Source of the DNA: Leifsonia sp. fls2-241-R2A-40a
GTDB lineage: Bacteria > Actinomycetota > Actinomycetes > Actinomycetales > Microbacteriaceae
Length of the DNA stretch: 64,000 nucleotides
NCBI RefSeq assembly: GCF_030209575.1
Contig: NZ_JARVRS010000001.1
Coordinates: 868,001-932,000 of the forward strand
Direction: 5' to 3'
The stretch's first letter is position 1. Each line of letters opens with the position of its first letter. The notes under the pieces were generated by a model that had not been told where the DNA came from, searched no databases, and saw nothing but the letters and a program-made list of their open reading frames with translations. The position numbers and the translations under genes were made by a program. Positions 9,206-17,819 of this stretch are shown here, piece by piece.

Positions 9206-10426
9206 TCAGGCCGCTCGGTCCAGCCGGCCGTTCCGGCGCGCCACGTCGCCGAGCCAGCCCAGGCTGGGTTTCGGGGTCCGCACGAAGCTCTGGCGGTCGA
9301 CCTCGATCAGGCCGAAGGTCGGGTCCCAGTGGCCCCACTCGTAGTTGTCGAGCAGGGACCAGTGGAGGTAGCCGCGCACATCCACCCCGTCCGCGATGGC
9401 CAGGCCGAGGTGCCGGAGGGCTTCGTCCGTATAGGCGATCCTGCGCGCGTCGTCGTGCGTCGCGATGCCGTTCTCCGTGACGACGATCGGTATGCCGCCC
9501 GTGACCTCGGCCGTGTGGCGCACCGCGATCCCGAGAGCGTCCGGACGGTATGCCGTTCCCACCAGGGTGTTGTCGGGACGCTGCGGATACGGCTCGATGC
9601 CGTCCGCGTTCACCCACTGTGCGGAGTACGACTGCACGCCGACGAAGTCATCGCCGCGCGAGCCCTCCAGGTAGAGGTCCTCCCAGATGTATTCCAGCTC
9701 ACGGCGCTTCTCCTCCCCGCCGGGGCGCGTCTCGAACGCCCGGTTGGCGACGGTCCAGCCGACCTTGGCTCCGGTGCGCTCCCGCACGATGTCGCGCACG
9801 GCGTGGTGCGCCTCCACGAAGATCCGGCCGATCTCCGGGCTGGGCGCCGGCAGAGCCGGTCGCGGCCCATCCGTGTCGACGGTCGGGCTCTGCCAGCCCT
9901 CGCCGTGCTCCTGCGCCTGCTGCATGAAGACGGCCATGCCGGTCATCATCGCGAGCATGTTCGGCTCATTCATGGTGGCCACCCACTCCACGTCCTCCAG
10001 GATGGTCGTGGCGGTCTCGACGTACGAGCGGAAGCGGTCGATGGCCCCCGGAGCGGTCCATCCGCCCTGCTCTGCGAACCAGCGAGGGTTGGTGAAATGG
10101 TGCAGGGTCACGAACGGAGTGAGCCCCAGCTCGACCGCCGTGTCGATCATCCGGCTGTAGTGCGCCAGCTCGGCGTGGGAGATGAGGCCGGGCTCGGGCT
10201 CGATCCGTGCCCACTCGATGCCGAAGCGGTAGCTGTTCAGGCCCGCGTCGGCGAGGAGTTGCATGTCCTCCCGGTAGCGGTGGTAGCTGTCGCACGCGTC
10301 GCCGCTCCGCTCCATGCCGGGGACGCGGCCCTCGTTGACCCAGAAGTCGCTGTTGAGGTTGTTGCCTTCGATCTGGTGCGGCGCAGTCGATGCGCCCCAC
10401 AGGAAGCCGTCGGGGAAGGTCGTCAT
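9206..10426 (-). CDS. beta-glycosidase, GH1
   Basis: 406 residues, slightly shorter than typical GH1 enzymes (about 450), with no signal peptide. GH1 enzymes hydrolyse beta-glucosides, beta-galactosides or related glycosides with retention. The start FLWGASTAPHQIEGN is the family N-terminal signature, E154 (MNEPN) the acid/base and E318 (VTENG) the nucleophile. The ATG at 10426 overlaps the fructuronate reductase stop (ATGA), making it third in the uxaC-uxuB-GH1 operon. It may remove a beta-linked glucose or galactose left after glucuronide or rhamnoside trimming; the exact sugar cannot be told from sequence. Confidence 0.92.
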   Translation of the reverse strand: MTTFPDGFLWGASTAPHQIEGNNLNSDFWVNEGRVPGMERSGDACDSYHRYREDMQLLADAGLNSYRFGIEWARIEPEPGLISHAELAHYSRMIDTAVELGLTPFVTLHHFTNPRWFAEQGGWTAPGAIDRFRSYVETATTILEDVEWVATMNEPNMLAMMTGMAVFMQQAQEHGEGWQSPTVDTDGPRPALPAPSPEIGRIFVEAHHAVRDIVRERTGAKVGWTVANRAFETRPGGEEKRRELEYIWEDLYLEGSRGDDFVGVQSYSAQWVNADGIEPYPQRPDNTLVGTAYRPDALGIAVRHTAEVTGGIPIVVTENGIATHDDARRIAYTDEALRHLGLAIADGVDVRGYLHWSLLDNYEWGHWDPTFGLIEVDRQSFVRTPKPSLGWLGDVARRNGRLDRAA

Positions 10427-11808
10427 CGGTTCGTTCCTACTTTCTCGGGCGCCCGCGCGGCCTCCATGGCCGACAGGATGCGTTGGATGGTGTCGGTGAA
10501 TTCCTCGTCCTCGGCCAGCTCCGGATGGAGGTCCCGAACCGTCGCGAGGAGGTCGGCCCCGTCCGGTTCCTGAAGGATCCAGGCGGCGATGGCGGTCGCG
10601 CATCCGACAGCGCTGCGGCCTGCGGCGCGCTCGGCCGCTGCGATCGGGACGATGCGGACCCGGATCTTCGTGCGGGACCCTTCGGCGATCTGGTCGAGCC
10701 GGTGGACGATCCGCGGGTTCGCGAACCGCTCCTCGAGTGCCTGCCGGTACTGGGTCGTCTCGACGCTGGAGAGGTTCCGGGCGGCTTCCTCCCACAACTG
10801 GTCGACCTGCGCGCGGCAAACCGGGTCGGCGAACGCCTCGGCCACGGTCGCATGCCCGCGCAACCGCCCGGACGACGCGAGCAGAGTGTGCGCGCCGTTG
10901 AGCATCCACAGCTTCCGCGCCTCCCACGGGGTGATGTCGTCGACGAAGCGTGCGCCGGCGGTCTCCCAGTGCGGTCGCCCGGACGGGAAGTCTCCGGCAA
11001 GCACCCAGTCGGCGAACGGTTCGGTCACGACGGGCGTCGCGTCGAACCACCCGGTCGCGGTGGCGACCAGCTCGCGGTCGCTCGGTTCGAGCCTGGGCGT
11101 GATGCGGTCGACCGAAGTGGAGACGAAGGAGGCGCCGGCCGGGAGCCAATCCGCCAGAGCGGGGTCGACCTCCCGCGCCAGCCGATGGAGGGCGCCGCGG
11201 ACCAGCGATCCGTTCTCAGGGAGGTTGTCGCACGGCACGATGGCGAGGGGTGGTGCATCCGCCAACCGCCGGTGGTGCAGGCCCAGCGCAAGGCGGCCGA
11301 TGACCGTTCGAGGGCCGGCATCGGCGTCCGGCACAACGGGATCCGCCTTGGCGAGCAGGTCGCGAAGGACACGGATGTCCGAGCGGACGTCCGGATCGTC
11401 GAGGTCCAGCTCACCGGCCGTATTCAGGCGGTATCCGGCCTCTGTGACGGTCAGTGTGACGACCGCTATCTGCGGGGATGCGAACGTCGAGAGGAAGCCG
11501 GCGATGTCATCGGCCGCCGACGCTTCGACGATGCTCCCGATGACCTCGAACCGGTCGTCCTCGGGGCCGCGCTCGACCAGGGTGTAGACACAACCCTGCT
11601 CGGCCAGGACCTCCGCCGCCTCCGGCCGTCGACCTGTGAATGCGGCGATCCCCCACCAATCGGCATCCGCGGCGTGCGCCGTGTACCAGGCCTGGTGCGA
11701 GCGATGGAATGCGCCGAGTCCGAGGTGCACGATGCGGACCGGTGGCACACTCCCCGGGTCCGTGAGCGCGTCATGTGTGAGACGCGGAGCGGTGGATGCG
11801 GAGGTCAC
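10423..11808 (-). CDS. uxuB: D-fructuronate reductase (mannitol dehydrogenase family)
   Basis: 461 residues. UxuB reduces D-fructuronate to D-mannonate with NADH, the second step after glucuronate isomerisation. The Rossmann motif HLGLGAFHRSHQA (28-40), PCDNLPENG (192-200), SVDRITPR and the catalytic cluster K299, N304, H307 (KLWMLNGAH) are all those of the polyol-specific long-chain dehydrogenase family. Mannitol or arabinitol dehydrogenases share the fold, but translational coupling (ATGA overlaps with uxaC upstream and GH1 downstream) makes fructuronate the best substrate call. Confidence 0.9.
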   Translation of the reverse strand: MTSASTAPRLTHDALTDPGSVPPVRIVHLGLGAFHRSHQAWYTAHAADADWWGIAAFTGRRPEAAEVLAEQGCVYTLVERGPEDDRFEVIGSIVEASAADDIAGFLSTFASPQIAVVTLTVTEAGYRLNTAGELDLDDPDVRSDIRVLRDLLAKADPVVPDADAGPRTVIGRLALGLHHRRLADAPPLAIVPCDNLPENGSLVRGALHRLAREVDPALADWLPAGASFVSTSVDRITPRLEPSDRELVATATGWFDATPVVTEPFADWVLAGDFPSGRPHWETAGARFVDDITPWEARKLWMLNGAHTLLASSGRLRGHATVAEAFADPVCRAQVDQLWEEAARNLSSVETTQYRQALEERFANPRIVHRLDQIAEGSRTKIRVRIVPIAAAERAAGRSAVGCATAIAAWILQEPDGADLLATVRDLHPELAEDEEFTDTIQRILSAMEAARAPEKVGTNR

Positions 11809-13193
11809 AGCTTGAAGACCCGCTTCGGCAACGGCCCGACCAGTTCGTCGGCGATCTGCTCTGCCGCGCGCAGAGCAATCCTGTCCTCGGCCACGTAGCG
11901 GGCGAGGAATGCGGCATCGGCCCGCCGTGCCGTGTCATGCCGAGCCGGGATGGAGAGGAAGGCGCGGGTGTCGTCGATGAATCCGGATCCTCGGAAGAAG
12001 CCCGCAGTCTCCGTCACCGCCGACCTGAACCGGCCGATCGCATCCGGCGCATCCAGGAACCACCATGGCGCGCCGATGTACACGCTGCGGTAGAAGCCGG
12101 CCAGAGGCGCGACCTCACGCGAATACACCGTCTCATCGACGGCGAAGAGCACCAGGTGGAACCCGTCTGCGTTCCCGAACCGCTCCAGCAGTGGCCGGAG
12201 CCCCCGGACGAAGTCGGTGCGTACAGGGATGTCGTGACCGGTGTCCGGACCGAAGCGCTCGAACGTCTCCGTGTGGTGGTTGCGGAGCACCCCGGCGTGG
12301 ACGGTCATCACCAGGCCGTCCTCCACGCTCATGCGGGCCATCTGGAACAGCATGTGTGCCCGGAATACGCGCTTGCCTGCCTCGTCCGCCCTGCCCGCGA
12401 CGGCGTCTGCGAACAGGCGCTCCGCGTCGTCGGGCGACAACTCGAGCGCGAGGGGCTCCTCCACACCGTGGTCGGCCGACACGGCACCGTGGTCGAGGAA
12501 GTGACGACGACGCGCCTCCAGCGCAGCCAGGTAGCCGGCGAACGTGGCCGGCTGCCCACCGACCGTCAGAAGCCGGAGGACGTTCTCGGCGAATCCGGCT
12601 GCGTCGGGATCGACGTATCTGTCCGGCCGGAACGTCGGTACGACGCGGAGACCGGAGTCCTGGAGGACGTCGTGGTGTGCGAGGTCGGCCAGGGGGTCAT
12701 CGGTCGTGGCGAGCACCTCGATGCCGAACCGTTCGAACAGGGCGCGCGGTGTGAAGTCCGGTTCGGCGAGCCGGGCGGCGATGTGGTCATAGACGGCGTC
12801 CGCGTTCGCCGGAGTGAGTTCGAGGTCGACCTCGAGCACGGCACGCAACTCCTCCTCCAGCCAGTAACCGGAGGCGGTACCGGCAAAGAGGTGCCAGTGC
12901 TCCGCGAGCAGGCGCCAGACCTCGCGCGGATCGGCCGCATGACCGACGCCGAGGAGTTCCAGGTCGACACCCCCGGCGTGGAGCAGGCGGGTCACGTAAT
13001 GGTCGTGCGTGACGAGAAGGTCGGCCGGATCGCGGAAGCGGTGGTTCTCCGCCAACCATTCCACCGGGACGTGACCATGCGGCGAGACGATCGGCGCGTC
13101 CGCGACCCGCCGATACAGGTCGCGTGCGATCTCGCGGGTACGCGGATCCACAGGAAGAAGGCGGTCGGGGTCGCGGCGTCGCGGCTGGTGCAT
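11805..13193 (-). CDS. uxaC: glucuronate (uronate) isomerase
   Basis: 462 residues from the ATG at 13193. UxaC isomerises D-glucuronate to D-fructuronate (or galacturonate to tagaturonate) in the amidohydrolase superfamily. The metal site motif SPHGHVP (H39, H41) is near the N-terminus, with TVHAGVLRNHH and later AVDETVYS and APWWFLDAPD, all recognisable family motifs. The start lies downstream of the dyad at 13224; a longer open frame upstream runs through that operator and is unlikely. It is first of a three-gene operon and divergent from the LacI regulator. Confidence 0.93.
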   Translation of the reverse strand: MHQPRRRDPDRLLPVDPRTREIARDLYRRVADAPIVSPHGHVPVEWLAENHRFRDPADLLVTHDHYVTRLLHAGGVDLELLGVGHAADPREVWRLLAEHWHLFAGTASGYWLEEELRAVLEVDLELTPANADAVYDHIAARLAEPDFTPRALFERFGIEVLATTDDPLADLAHHDVLQDSGLRVVPTFRPDRYVDPDAAGFAENVLRLLTVGGQPATFAGYLAALEARRRHFLDHGAVSADHGVEEPLALELSPDDAERLFADAVAGRADEAGKRVFRAHMLFQMARMSVEDGLVMTVHAGVLRNHHTETFERFGPDTGHDIPVRTDFVRGLRPLLERFGNADGFHLVLFAVDETVYSREVAPLAGFYRSVYIGAPWWFLDAPDAIGRFRSAVTETAGFFRGSGFIDDTRAFLSIPARHDTARRADAAFLARYVAEDRIALRAAEQIADELVGPLPKRVFKL

Positions 13194-13223
13194 TCGCCCA
13201 TTCCATCGCGTCGACCAGATTTT

Positions 13224-13237
13224 GTCAATCGGTTGCC
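13224..13237. promoter_or_regulatory. LacI-type operator, site 2
   Basis: GTCAATCGGTTGCC lies 31 bases before the uxaC start. It shares the CAA-N-CG-N-TTGCC core with the sites at 6440 and 13328 and probably represses the uxaC-uxuB-GH1 operon. Confidence 0.68.
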
Positions 13238-13327
13238 GAACCCCTCCACCCGTCCGCATCAGCACGCGAAGGTTGGCATCCATCGATCGTGACTTCTGCG
13301 CGCTGCGACCACGTTCGGCTAGACTGT

Positions 13328-13341
13328 GCCAACCGCTTGCC
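13328..13341. promoter_or_regulatory. LacI-type operator, site 3
   Basis: GCCAACCGCTTGCC lies about 20 bases before the lacI start at 13361. It shares the CAA-N-CG-N-TTGCC core and suggests autorepression. Confidence 0.68.
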
Positions 13342-13360
13342 GGAACAACGACGGCCATCG

Positions 13361-14407
13361 ATGAGGGAGCCCGTGAGCGAATCAGAGGCGACGGCGCCGG
13401 GCCGTACAGGCACACGCCGGCCCCCCGCGACCATCTACGACGTCGCCAAGGCCACCGGCGTGAGCCCCTCGACCGTCTCGCGAGCGTTGAACAAGCCGGG
13501 GCGGCTGAAGGAAGCCACCGAGCGCCGGATCCGCGACGCGGCCGATCAACTCGGGTATCGCATCAACCCGATGGCCCGCGCCCTGCCGACCGGCAAGACC
13601 GGCACCCTCGCGCTGCTGGTGTCCGACATCACCAACCCGGTCTACTTCGACGTGGTCCGCGGCGCCGAACGGGTCGCCACCGCGAACGGCCTCACCCTGG
13701 TCTTCGCCGAGTCCCAGGAGTCGCCCGAGCTCGAACTCGCAACGGCCCGGCGGCTGCAGACCTCGGTCGACGGGCTCTTCCTCGTCGCCTCGCGCCTGGC
13801 GGACGAGCAGATCGCCGACCTGGCTTCCATCAAGCCGCTCATCATCGCCAACCGGCTCGTGCCGGGCGTGACCGCGGTGGTGCCCGATCCCCGGCCCGGG
13901 ATCGGCGCCGCCCTCGACCAGCTTCAGGAGTTCGGTCACCGTCGCGTCGCGTACCTCTCCGGCCCGGACGCCTCGTGGATGAACGGAGTCCGGTGGCGCA
14001 CGCTGTTCACCTACGCCGTCGAGCGCGGTATGTCGATCGTCGAGATCGCCTCGACGTCGCCGACACGCGAGGGCGGCGCGGAAGCCTTACCGCGCGTGCT
14101 CGCTGCCGACGTGAGCGCCGTGATCGCCTACAACGATCTCGTGGCGCTGGGCCTGCTCCGCGCAGCACGTGAGGGCGGTGTCGAGGTCCCCGGCCAGCTC
14201 AGCATCATCGGCTTCGACGACATCTTCGGAGCCGACCTCCCCACCCCCGCCCTGAGCACGATCAAGAGTCCCCTCCGGGAGCTGGGCGAGGCGGGCGTGC
14301 ACCGGCTTCTGGTGGAGATCGACGACGGTGACGAGGAACACGCCCCTTCGTTGCCCACCCGTTTCATCGCTCGCGAATCGGTCGCGGACCGCCGGCACCG
14401 CGATTAG
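13361..14407 (+). CDS. LacI-family regulator of the hexuronate/rhamnoside locus
   Basis: About 348 residues. The N-terminal helix-turn-helix (TIYDVAKATGVSPSTVSRAL) and hinge (INPMARALPTGKTGTLALL) are followed by a periplasmic-binding-protein-like ligand domain ending around SIIGFDDIF and a C-terminal TRFIARESVADR. It is divergent from uxaC, with an identical-core operator before each gene. The ligand is probably a uronate-pathway intermediate or glycoside; this is inference. The start could instead be the GTG at 13373, which has GAGGGAG three bases upstream; the ATG at 13361 has no clear ribosome site. Confidence 0.9.
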   Translation: MREPVSESEATAPGRTGTRRPPATIYDVAKATGVSPSTVSRALNKPGRLKEATERRIRDAADQLGYRINPMARALPTGKTGTLALLVSDITNPVYFDVVRGAERVATANGLTLVFAESQESPELELATARRLQTSVDGLFLVASRLADEQIADLASIKPLIIANRLVPGVTAVVPDPRPGIGAALDQLQEFGHRRVAYLSGPDASWMNGVRWRTLFTYAVERGMSIVEIASTSPTREGGAEALPRVLAADVSAVIAYNDLVALGLLRAAREGGVEVPGQLSIIGFDDIFGADLPTPALSTIKSPLRELGEAGVHRLLVEIDDGDEEHAPSLPTRFIARESVADRRHRD

Positions 14408-14432
14408 CATCGTCGGGACAAGAGGAGTGCGC

Positions 14433-14771
14433 ATGTTCGTGTCCACCTTCATCTTCGAGGCCAAGCCCTACGACGACGACTTCCACCGACTGAACGACGA
14501 GATCGCGGAGCGTGCGCGAGCGATCCCCGGCTTCCTGGGCGAAGAGGCGTGGACCAACGAAGAGACGGGCTTGTCCTCGGAGGTCTACTACTGGGAGAGC
14601 CGCGAAGCACTGCATCAGCTGATCGGGATGGACACTCACCGTGAGGCGAAGCGCCTCCACGACCGCTGGATCGGCGCCTACCGCATCGTGATCTCGGAAG
14701 TGATCAGCACCTACGGACAGCCGGGCCTGGCCCTCGAACACGTGCCCGCCGCGAACTCTGGTCTCGCATGA
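14433..14771 (+). CDS. antibiotic biosynthesis monooxygenase-like (ABM) domain protein
   Basis: 112 residues from the ATG at 14433, with AGAGGAG five bases upstream. It is a single ferredoxin-like ABM domain: N-terminal strand MFVSTFIFEAKP, the middle GFLGEEAWTNEETGLSSEVYYW and helix REALHQLIGMDTHREAKRL. ABM proteins are small dimeric enzymes or stress proteins (quinone monooxygenase, haem-degrading types), but no activity can be assigned. It overlaps the following RidA gene by ATGA and follows lacI by 25 bases, so the three may be co-transcribed. Confidence 0.8.
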   Translation: MFVSTFIFEAKPYDDDFHRLNDEIAERARAIPGFLGEEAWTNEETGLSSEVYYWESREALHQLIGMDTHREAKRLHDRWIGAYRIVISEVISTYGQPGLALEHVPAANSGLA

Positions 14772-15145
14772 CCCGGCGCACCTTCGCAGATCCGAACGCC
14801 CCCGAGCCCGTCGGGCCGTACTCGCATGCGGCGAGCGCGCCGAACGGCGCACTGTTCCTCTCCGGCCAGACGCCGATCGACCCGTCCACCGGTCGCCTGG
14901 TGGGCGGCGACATCGCCGCCCAGACCGTGCAAGTCTTCGCGAACCTGACGTCCGTGCTCGCCGCGGCCGGCCGAACCCTCGACGACGTCGTCAAGGTGAA
15001 CGTCTACCTGATCGACATGATCGATTTCGCCGCGATGAACGAGGTCTACGAGACCGTCTTCACCGCGCCCTACCCGGCTCGCACCACCGTGGCCGTCGCC
15101 GGCCTCCCCCTGGGCGCCCGCGTTGAGATAGAGCTCGTCGCGTAG
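14768..15145 (+). CDS. RidA/YjgF-family enamine/imine deaminase
   Basis: 125 residues, the family size. RidA proteins hydrolyse reactive 2-aminoacrylate and related imines. The motifs PVGPYSHA, LFLSGQTPIDP, GDIAAQTVQVFANL and the C-terminal PARTTVAVAGLPLGARVEIE are diagnostic; the arginine in PARTTV is the conserved active-site arginine and the terminal glutamate in VEIE is present. It is translationally coupled to the ABM protein. Confidence 0.92.
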   Translation: MTRRTFADPNAPEPVGPYSHAASAPNGALFLSGQTPIDPSTGRLVGGDIAAQTVQVFANLTSVLAAAGRTLDDVVKVNVYLIDMIDFAAMNEVYETVFTAPYPARTTVAVAGLPLGARVEIELVA

Positions 15146-15196
15146 CCCTCGAACGCCCTGCAGGCCTACGAACCGGGATGGCACGACGCACGCGCG

Positions 15197-15586
15197 TCAG
15201 AGAGCGCGGACGGCGTTGTTGCGCGGGGTGTGGGTGAGTTCCGCCCGGCCGAGCTCCTCGAGCAGGGGCGGCAGATACATCCCGAACCGGCCTCGGTAGC
15301 CTTTTCGGAGCCCGTACCAGCCGCCCACCGGGTTGGACTCGGACCGGCCCCACGCCTCGACAGTCCCTTCGGCGGCGGGCTTCTGTTCATCCGCGGCCCC
15401 GAGCGGGACCCAGTCGCCCTGCTCGACCAGCCACGCGTGCAGATCGTCGATCGCACGCGCCTGGTATTTCAGCTGCGTGGAGCCGACCTGGCAGACGAGC
15501 TCATCGCCGTCGATGTACATCAGGTAGTGCGAGGACCCGGGGGCGGTGGTGAGCTGCCAGGGGTCCTCTTGCGTTCCTTCGGCCAT
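15197..15586 (-). CDS. conserved hypothetical protein, unrecognised
   Basis: 129 residues from the ATG at 15586 (MAEGTQEDPW). I do not recognise a family. It is soluble, with several aromatic residues (GGWYGLRKGYRGRFGMYLPP) and a helical stretch around AIDDLHAWLVEQGDW; no signal peptide or metal motif is seen. It is transcribed towards the RidA gene and lies alone between RidA and the SDR gene. Confidence 0.7.
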   Translation of the reverse strand: MAEGTQEDPWQLTTAPGSSHYLMYIDGDELVCQVGSTQLKYQARAIDDLHAWLVEQGDWVPLGAADEQKPAAEGTVEAWGRSESNPVGGWYGLRKGYRGRFGMYLPPLLEELGRAELTHTPRNNAVRAL

Positions 15587-15704
15587 CCTCGCGCCCTTCT
15601 CCCCGCCCAACGTCTTTGTCGTAGCCAAGCATCGCATCCGTCCGCCCGTTGCTGACTGCCCTCTCGAGTTTCTGCGGGCCGCTGTTGCCCGCCCGCTCAC
15701 CAGC

Positions 15705-16604
15705 TCAGGCGGTCTCGGGCAGGCGGGTGTCGGTCAGTCGCTCGGCGAGTTGCCACAGGGGCTCTCGAACCCCGTCCCGCCGCGCACTCCGGGGGAGCCG
15801 GGCGATGCGCTTCGTGGGACCCGTCAACGCCCACCGGGAGGGGCCGTAGTACGCCCCCTGCTCCGCCGCGTCGTCGGCTGCGGCGAAGAGCAGCGGCTCG
15901 GCTCCCTGTTCGACGCCCTGCGAGGGGAGCAGCGTCCGCTCGACCGGGGCGCGGTTGCCGCCGTCGAGGTTGCGTCCCGCGGTCTGCAGATTCGTGCGGG
16001 TGTAGCCGGGATGCGCCGCAGTGCTCCTCAACGCCCACCCGCGCTCATCGGAGATCTGCGCCAGGCTCGTCGCGAAGAGGAGATCCGCGAGCTTGGACTG
16101 CGCGTACGCCCTGCTGGCGCTGTAGCCCGTCTGCCACTGCGGGTCGTCGAGGCGGATGCGTCCGAAATTGGCGGTCCCGCTGGACATGGTCGCGACTCGG
16201 GGCTTCTCCGACCGCAGCAGGGTCGGCAACAGCAGCAGGGTCAAGGCGAAGGGGCCGAGGAAGTTCGTCCCGAACTGGAGCTCGAAGCCGTCCGCGGTGG
16301 TCATCCGCGTGGGCGGCACCATCACGCCCGCATTGTTCACCAGCGTGTCTACGCGGTCGATCCCGCCGGCGAATCGGCGCACACTCGCGAGGTCGGCGAG
16401 GTCGAGCGCCCTGACCTCGATCTGCGCGGACGGGTGACGGCTGATCATGTCCGCCCGGGCGGCCTCGCCCTTCTCCACGCTGCGGACCGCCAGGACCACC
16501 TCGGCTCCCGCGCCGGCGAGTCGCTCCGCCGCCTCCCGGCCGGTCCCGCTGTTGGAGCCGGTGACGACGACGCGACGGCCGCTTTGATCAGGAACGATGT
16601 ACAT
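15705..16604 (-). CDS. SDR-family oxidoreductase (retinol-dehydrogenase-like)
   Basis: 299 residues. It is a classical or extended-substrate-loop short-chain dehydrogenase with the cofactor motif TGSNSGTG (15-22), NNAGV (90-94), catalytic SSG (141-143) and Y167-x3-K171 (YAQSK). R41 after the second strand suggests NADP(H). Its length, and the loop LDDPQWQTGYSASRAYAQSK, resemble WW-domain-oxidoreductase/retinol-dehydrogenase-like bacterial SDRs. It is divergent from the TetR gene across two palindromes, so it is probably that regulator's target. Confidence 0.9.
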   Translation of the reverse strand: MYIVPDQSGRRVVVTGSNSGTGREAAERLAGAGAEVVLAVRSVEKGEAARADMISRHPSAQIEVRALDLADLASVRRFAGGIDRVDTLVNNAGVMVPPTRMTTADGFELQFGTNFLGPFALTLLLLPTLLRSEKPRVATMSSGTANFGRIRLDDPQWQTGYSASRAYAQSKLADLLFATSLAQISDERGWALRSTAAHPGYTRTNLQTAGRNLDGGNRAPVERTLLPSQGVEQGAEPLLFAAADDAAEQGAYYGPSRWALTGPTKRIARLPRSARRDGVREPLWQLAERLTDTRLPETA

Positions 16605-16625
16605 GTGCTCTCCTTGCGGGATAAT

Positions 16626-16668
16626 AGACCAGCGGTCTCTTTAACCGAGAGTAACAGACCGGTGGTCT
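16626..16668. promoter_or_regulatory. pair of TetR operators
   Basis: Two palindromes, AGACCAGCGGTCT (16626-16638) and AGACCGGTGGTCT (16656-16668), share the form AGACC-N3-GGTCT with centres 30 bp apart. They fill the 83-bp gap between the SDR and TetR starts and probably repress both. Confidence 0.8.
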
Positions 16669-16687
16669 ATAAATGAAGGGCGAGGCG

Positions 16688-17335
16688 ATGTCGACGGGGT
16701 TCTCCCGCGCGCGAAGCGATGAGCAGCGCGCAGTGCGCGCAGCCGCCATCCTGAGCGCCGCCGACGAGATGCTGTCGGAGATGCGCGTCGCGGACATCAC
16801 CCTGAACGAGCTCTCCCGACGAGTCGGCCTGGCGAAGTCCAACGTGCTGCGTTACTTCCCATCGCGTGAGGCCGTGCTGCTTCAGCTGCTCGACAGGGAG
16901 ACGCAACGCTGGCTCGACGATATCGACGCCCGACTGGCCGACTCCGGTGACCCGTCGCTGCCGGCGTGCATCGCCGCCGCCGCGGCCGCGTGCCCGGTGT
17001 TCTGCGACCTCACCGCAAGCGCATCCGGCGTCCTGGAGCGCAATGTCTCGGGCGACGTCGCCGCCGATTACAAGCGCTCCTCCCTCGAGACGGGTGACCG
17101 CCTCGCTCGGATCGCCGGATTCGATGGGCTCGAATCGCCCGCGGGCCTGGTTTTCGTGAGCACGGTGATCCTGAGCATCGGTGGGCTGTGGGCGGCGTCG
17201 CAACCCAGCGAGGGGATGCGCGCAGCGTACGAAGCCCATCCGGAATTCCAGCCGTTGCGCGTCGACTTCCAGACGGCCTTGCGCGAAATCGTGGCCACGA
17301 CTCTCGCCGGCATCGGAGCCCGCGAGCTCGGCTGA
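16688..17335 (+). CDS. TetR-family regulator
   Basis: 215 residues from the ATG at 16688 (MSTGFSR), chosen for GAAGGG seven bases upstream; an ATG at 16673 would add five residues. The N-terminal HTH (ITLNELSRRVGLAKSNVLRYFPSREAVLLQLL) is typical TetR. The C-terminal ligand domain includes PVFCDLTASASGVLERNVS, seen in a TetR subgroup often placed beside oxidoreductases. The operators at 16626 and 16656 immediately upstream indicate autorepression and control of the divergent SDR. Confidence 0.9.
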   Translation: MSTGFSRARSDEQRAVRAAAILSAADEMLSEMRVADITLNELSRRVGLAKSNVLRYFPSREAVLLQLLDRETQRWLDDIDARLADSGDPSLPACIAAAAAACPVFCDLTASASGVLERNVSGDVAADYKRSSLETGDRLARIAGFDGLESPAGLVFVSTVILSIGGLWAASQPSEGMRAAYEAHPEFQPLRVDFQTALREIVATTLAGIGARELG

Positions 17336-17354
17336 TCCGAGAGTGTCGATCGCG

Positions 17355-17819
17355 TCAACCGACCGGGATGCCGGCCTTCGACTCCTCCAGGGACGCGCGG
17401 AGGTCCGAGAGCGCCGTCATGACGGCCTCGAGTCGATCGTGCGGGAGCGGGATCAGCGCGGCGAGCTGCGCTCGGAACGCGGCTTCGGCGTCGGCGACCA
17501 AACGCTCCCCCTCCGCTGTGAGGCTCACCAGGGACGAGCGCCCATCTGAGGGGTTCGGATGGCGGCGCGCCCAGCCCCGGTCGACCAAGCGGTCCACTCC
17601 CTTACTGATGGCGCCCACCCCGGCTGCGAAGTTCTCCGCGATCTCGATGACCCGGGCGCCGGGCCGGGCGGCCAGGTAGCGCAGCATCTCGAACTGAGAG
17701 GCGGCCATCCCGTGCTGCAGCCGGAGTGTTTCGTTGACCGCGTTGTACAGCCGGGTCTCGCACCGGACGAGGTCGTCGAAGAAGGTGACGAGATCGTTGC
17801 TCGCGGAGCTATATGCCAT
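17355..17819 (-). CDS. MarR-family regulator
   Basis: 154 residues from the ATG at 17819. The winged-helix core is seen in MAASQFEMLRYLAARPGARVIEIAENFAAGVGAISKGVDRLVDRGWARR and the wing DGRSSLVSLTAEGERL. Its start codon lies inside the perfect 16-bp palindrome 17811-17826, so binding would block both initiation and transcription. It is divergent from the esterase gene and is the likely regulator of it and of itself. Confidence 0.9.
   Translation of the reverse strand: MAYSSASNDLVTFFDDLVRCETRLYNAVNETLRLQHGMAASQFEMLRYLAARPGARVIEIAENFAAGVGAISKGVDRLVDRGWARRHPNPSDGRSSLVSLTAEGERLVADAEAAFRAQLAALIPLPHDRLEAVMTALSDLRASLEESKAGIPVG

Noticed and set aside
13194-13415. N-terminal extension of uxaC up to 13415
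   Set aside because: It would run through two operators and the divergent lacI start; the ATG at 13193 gives a normal-length enzyme.
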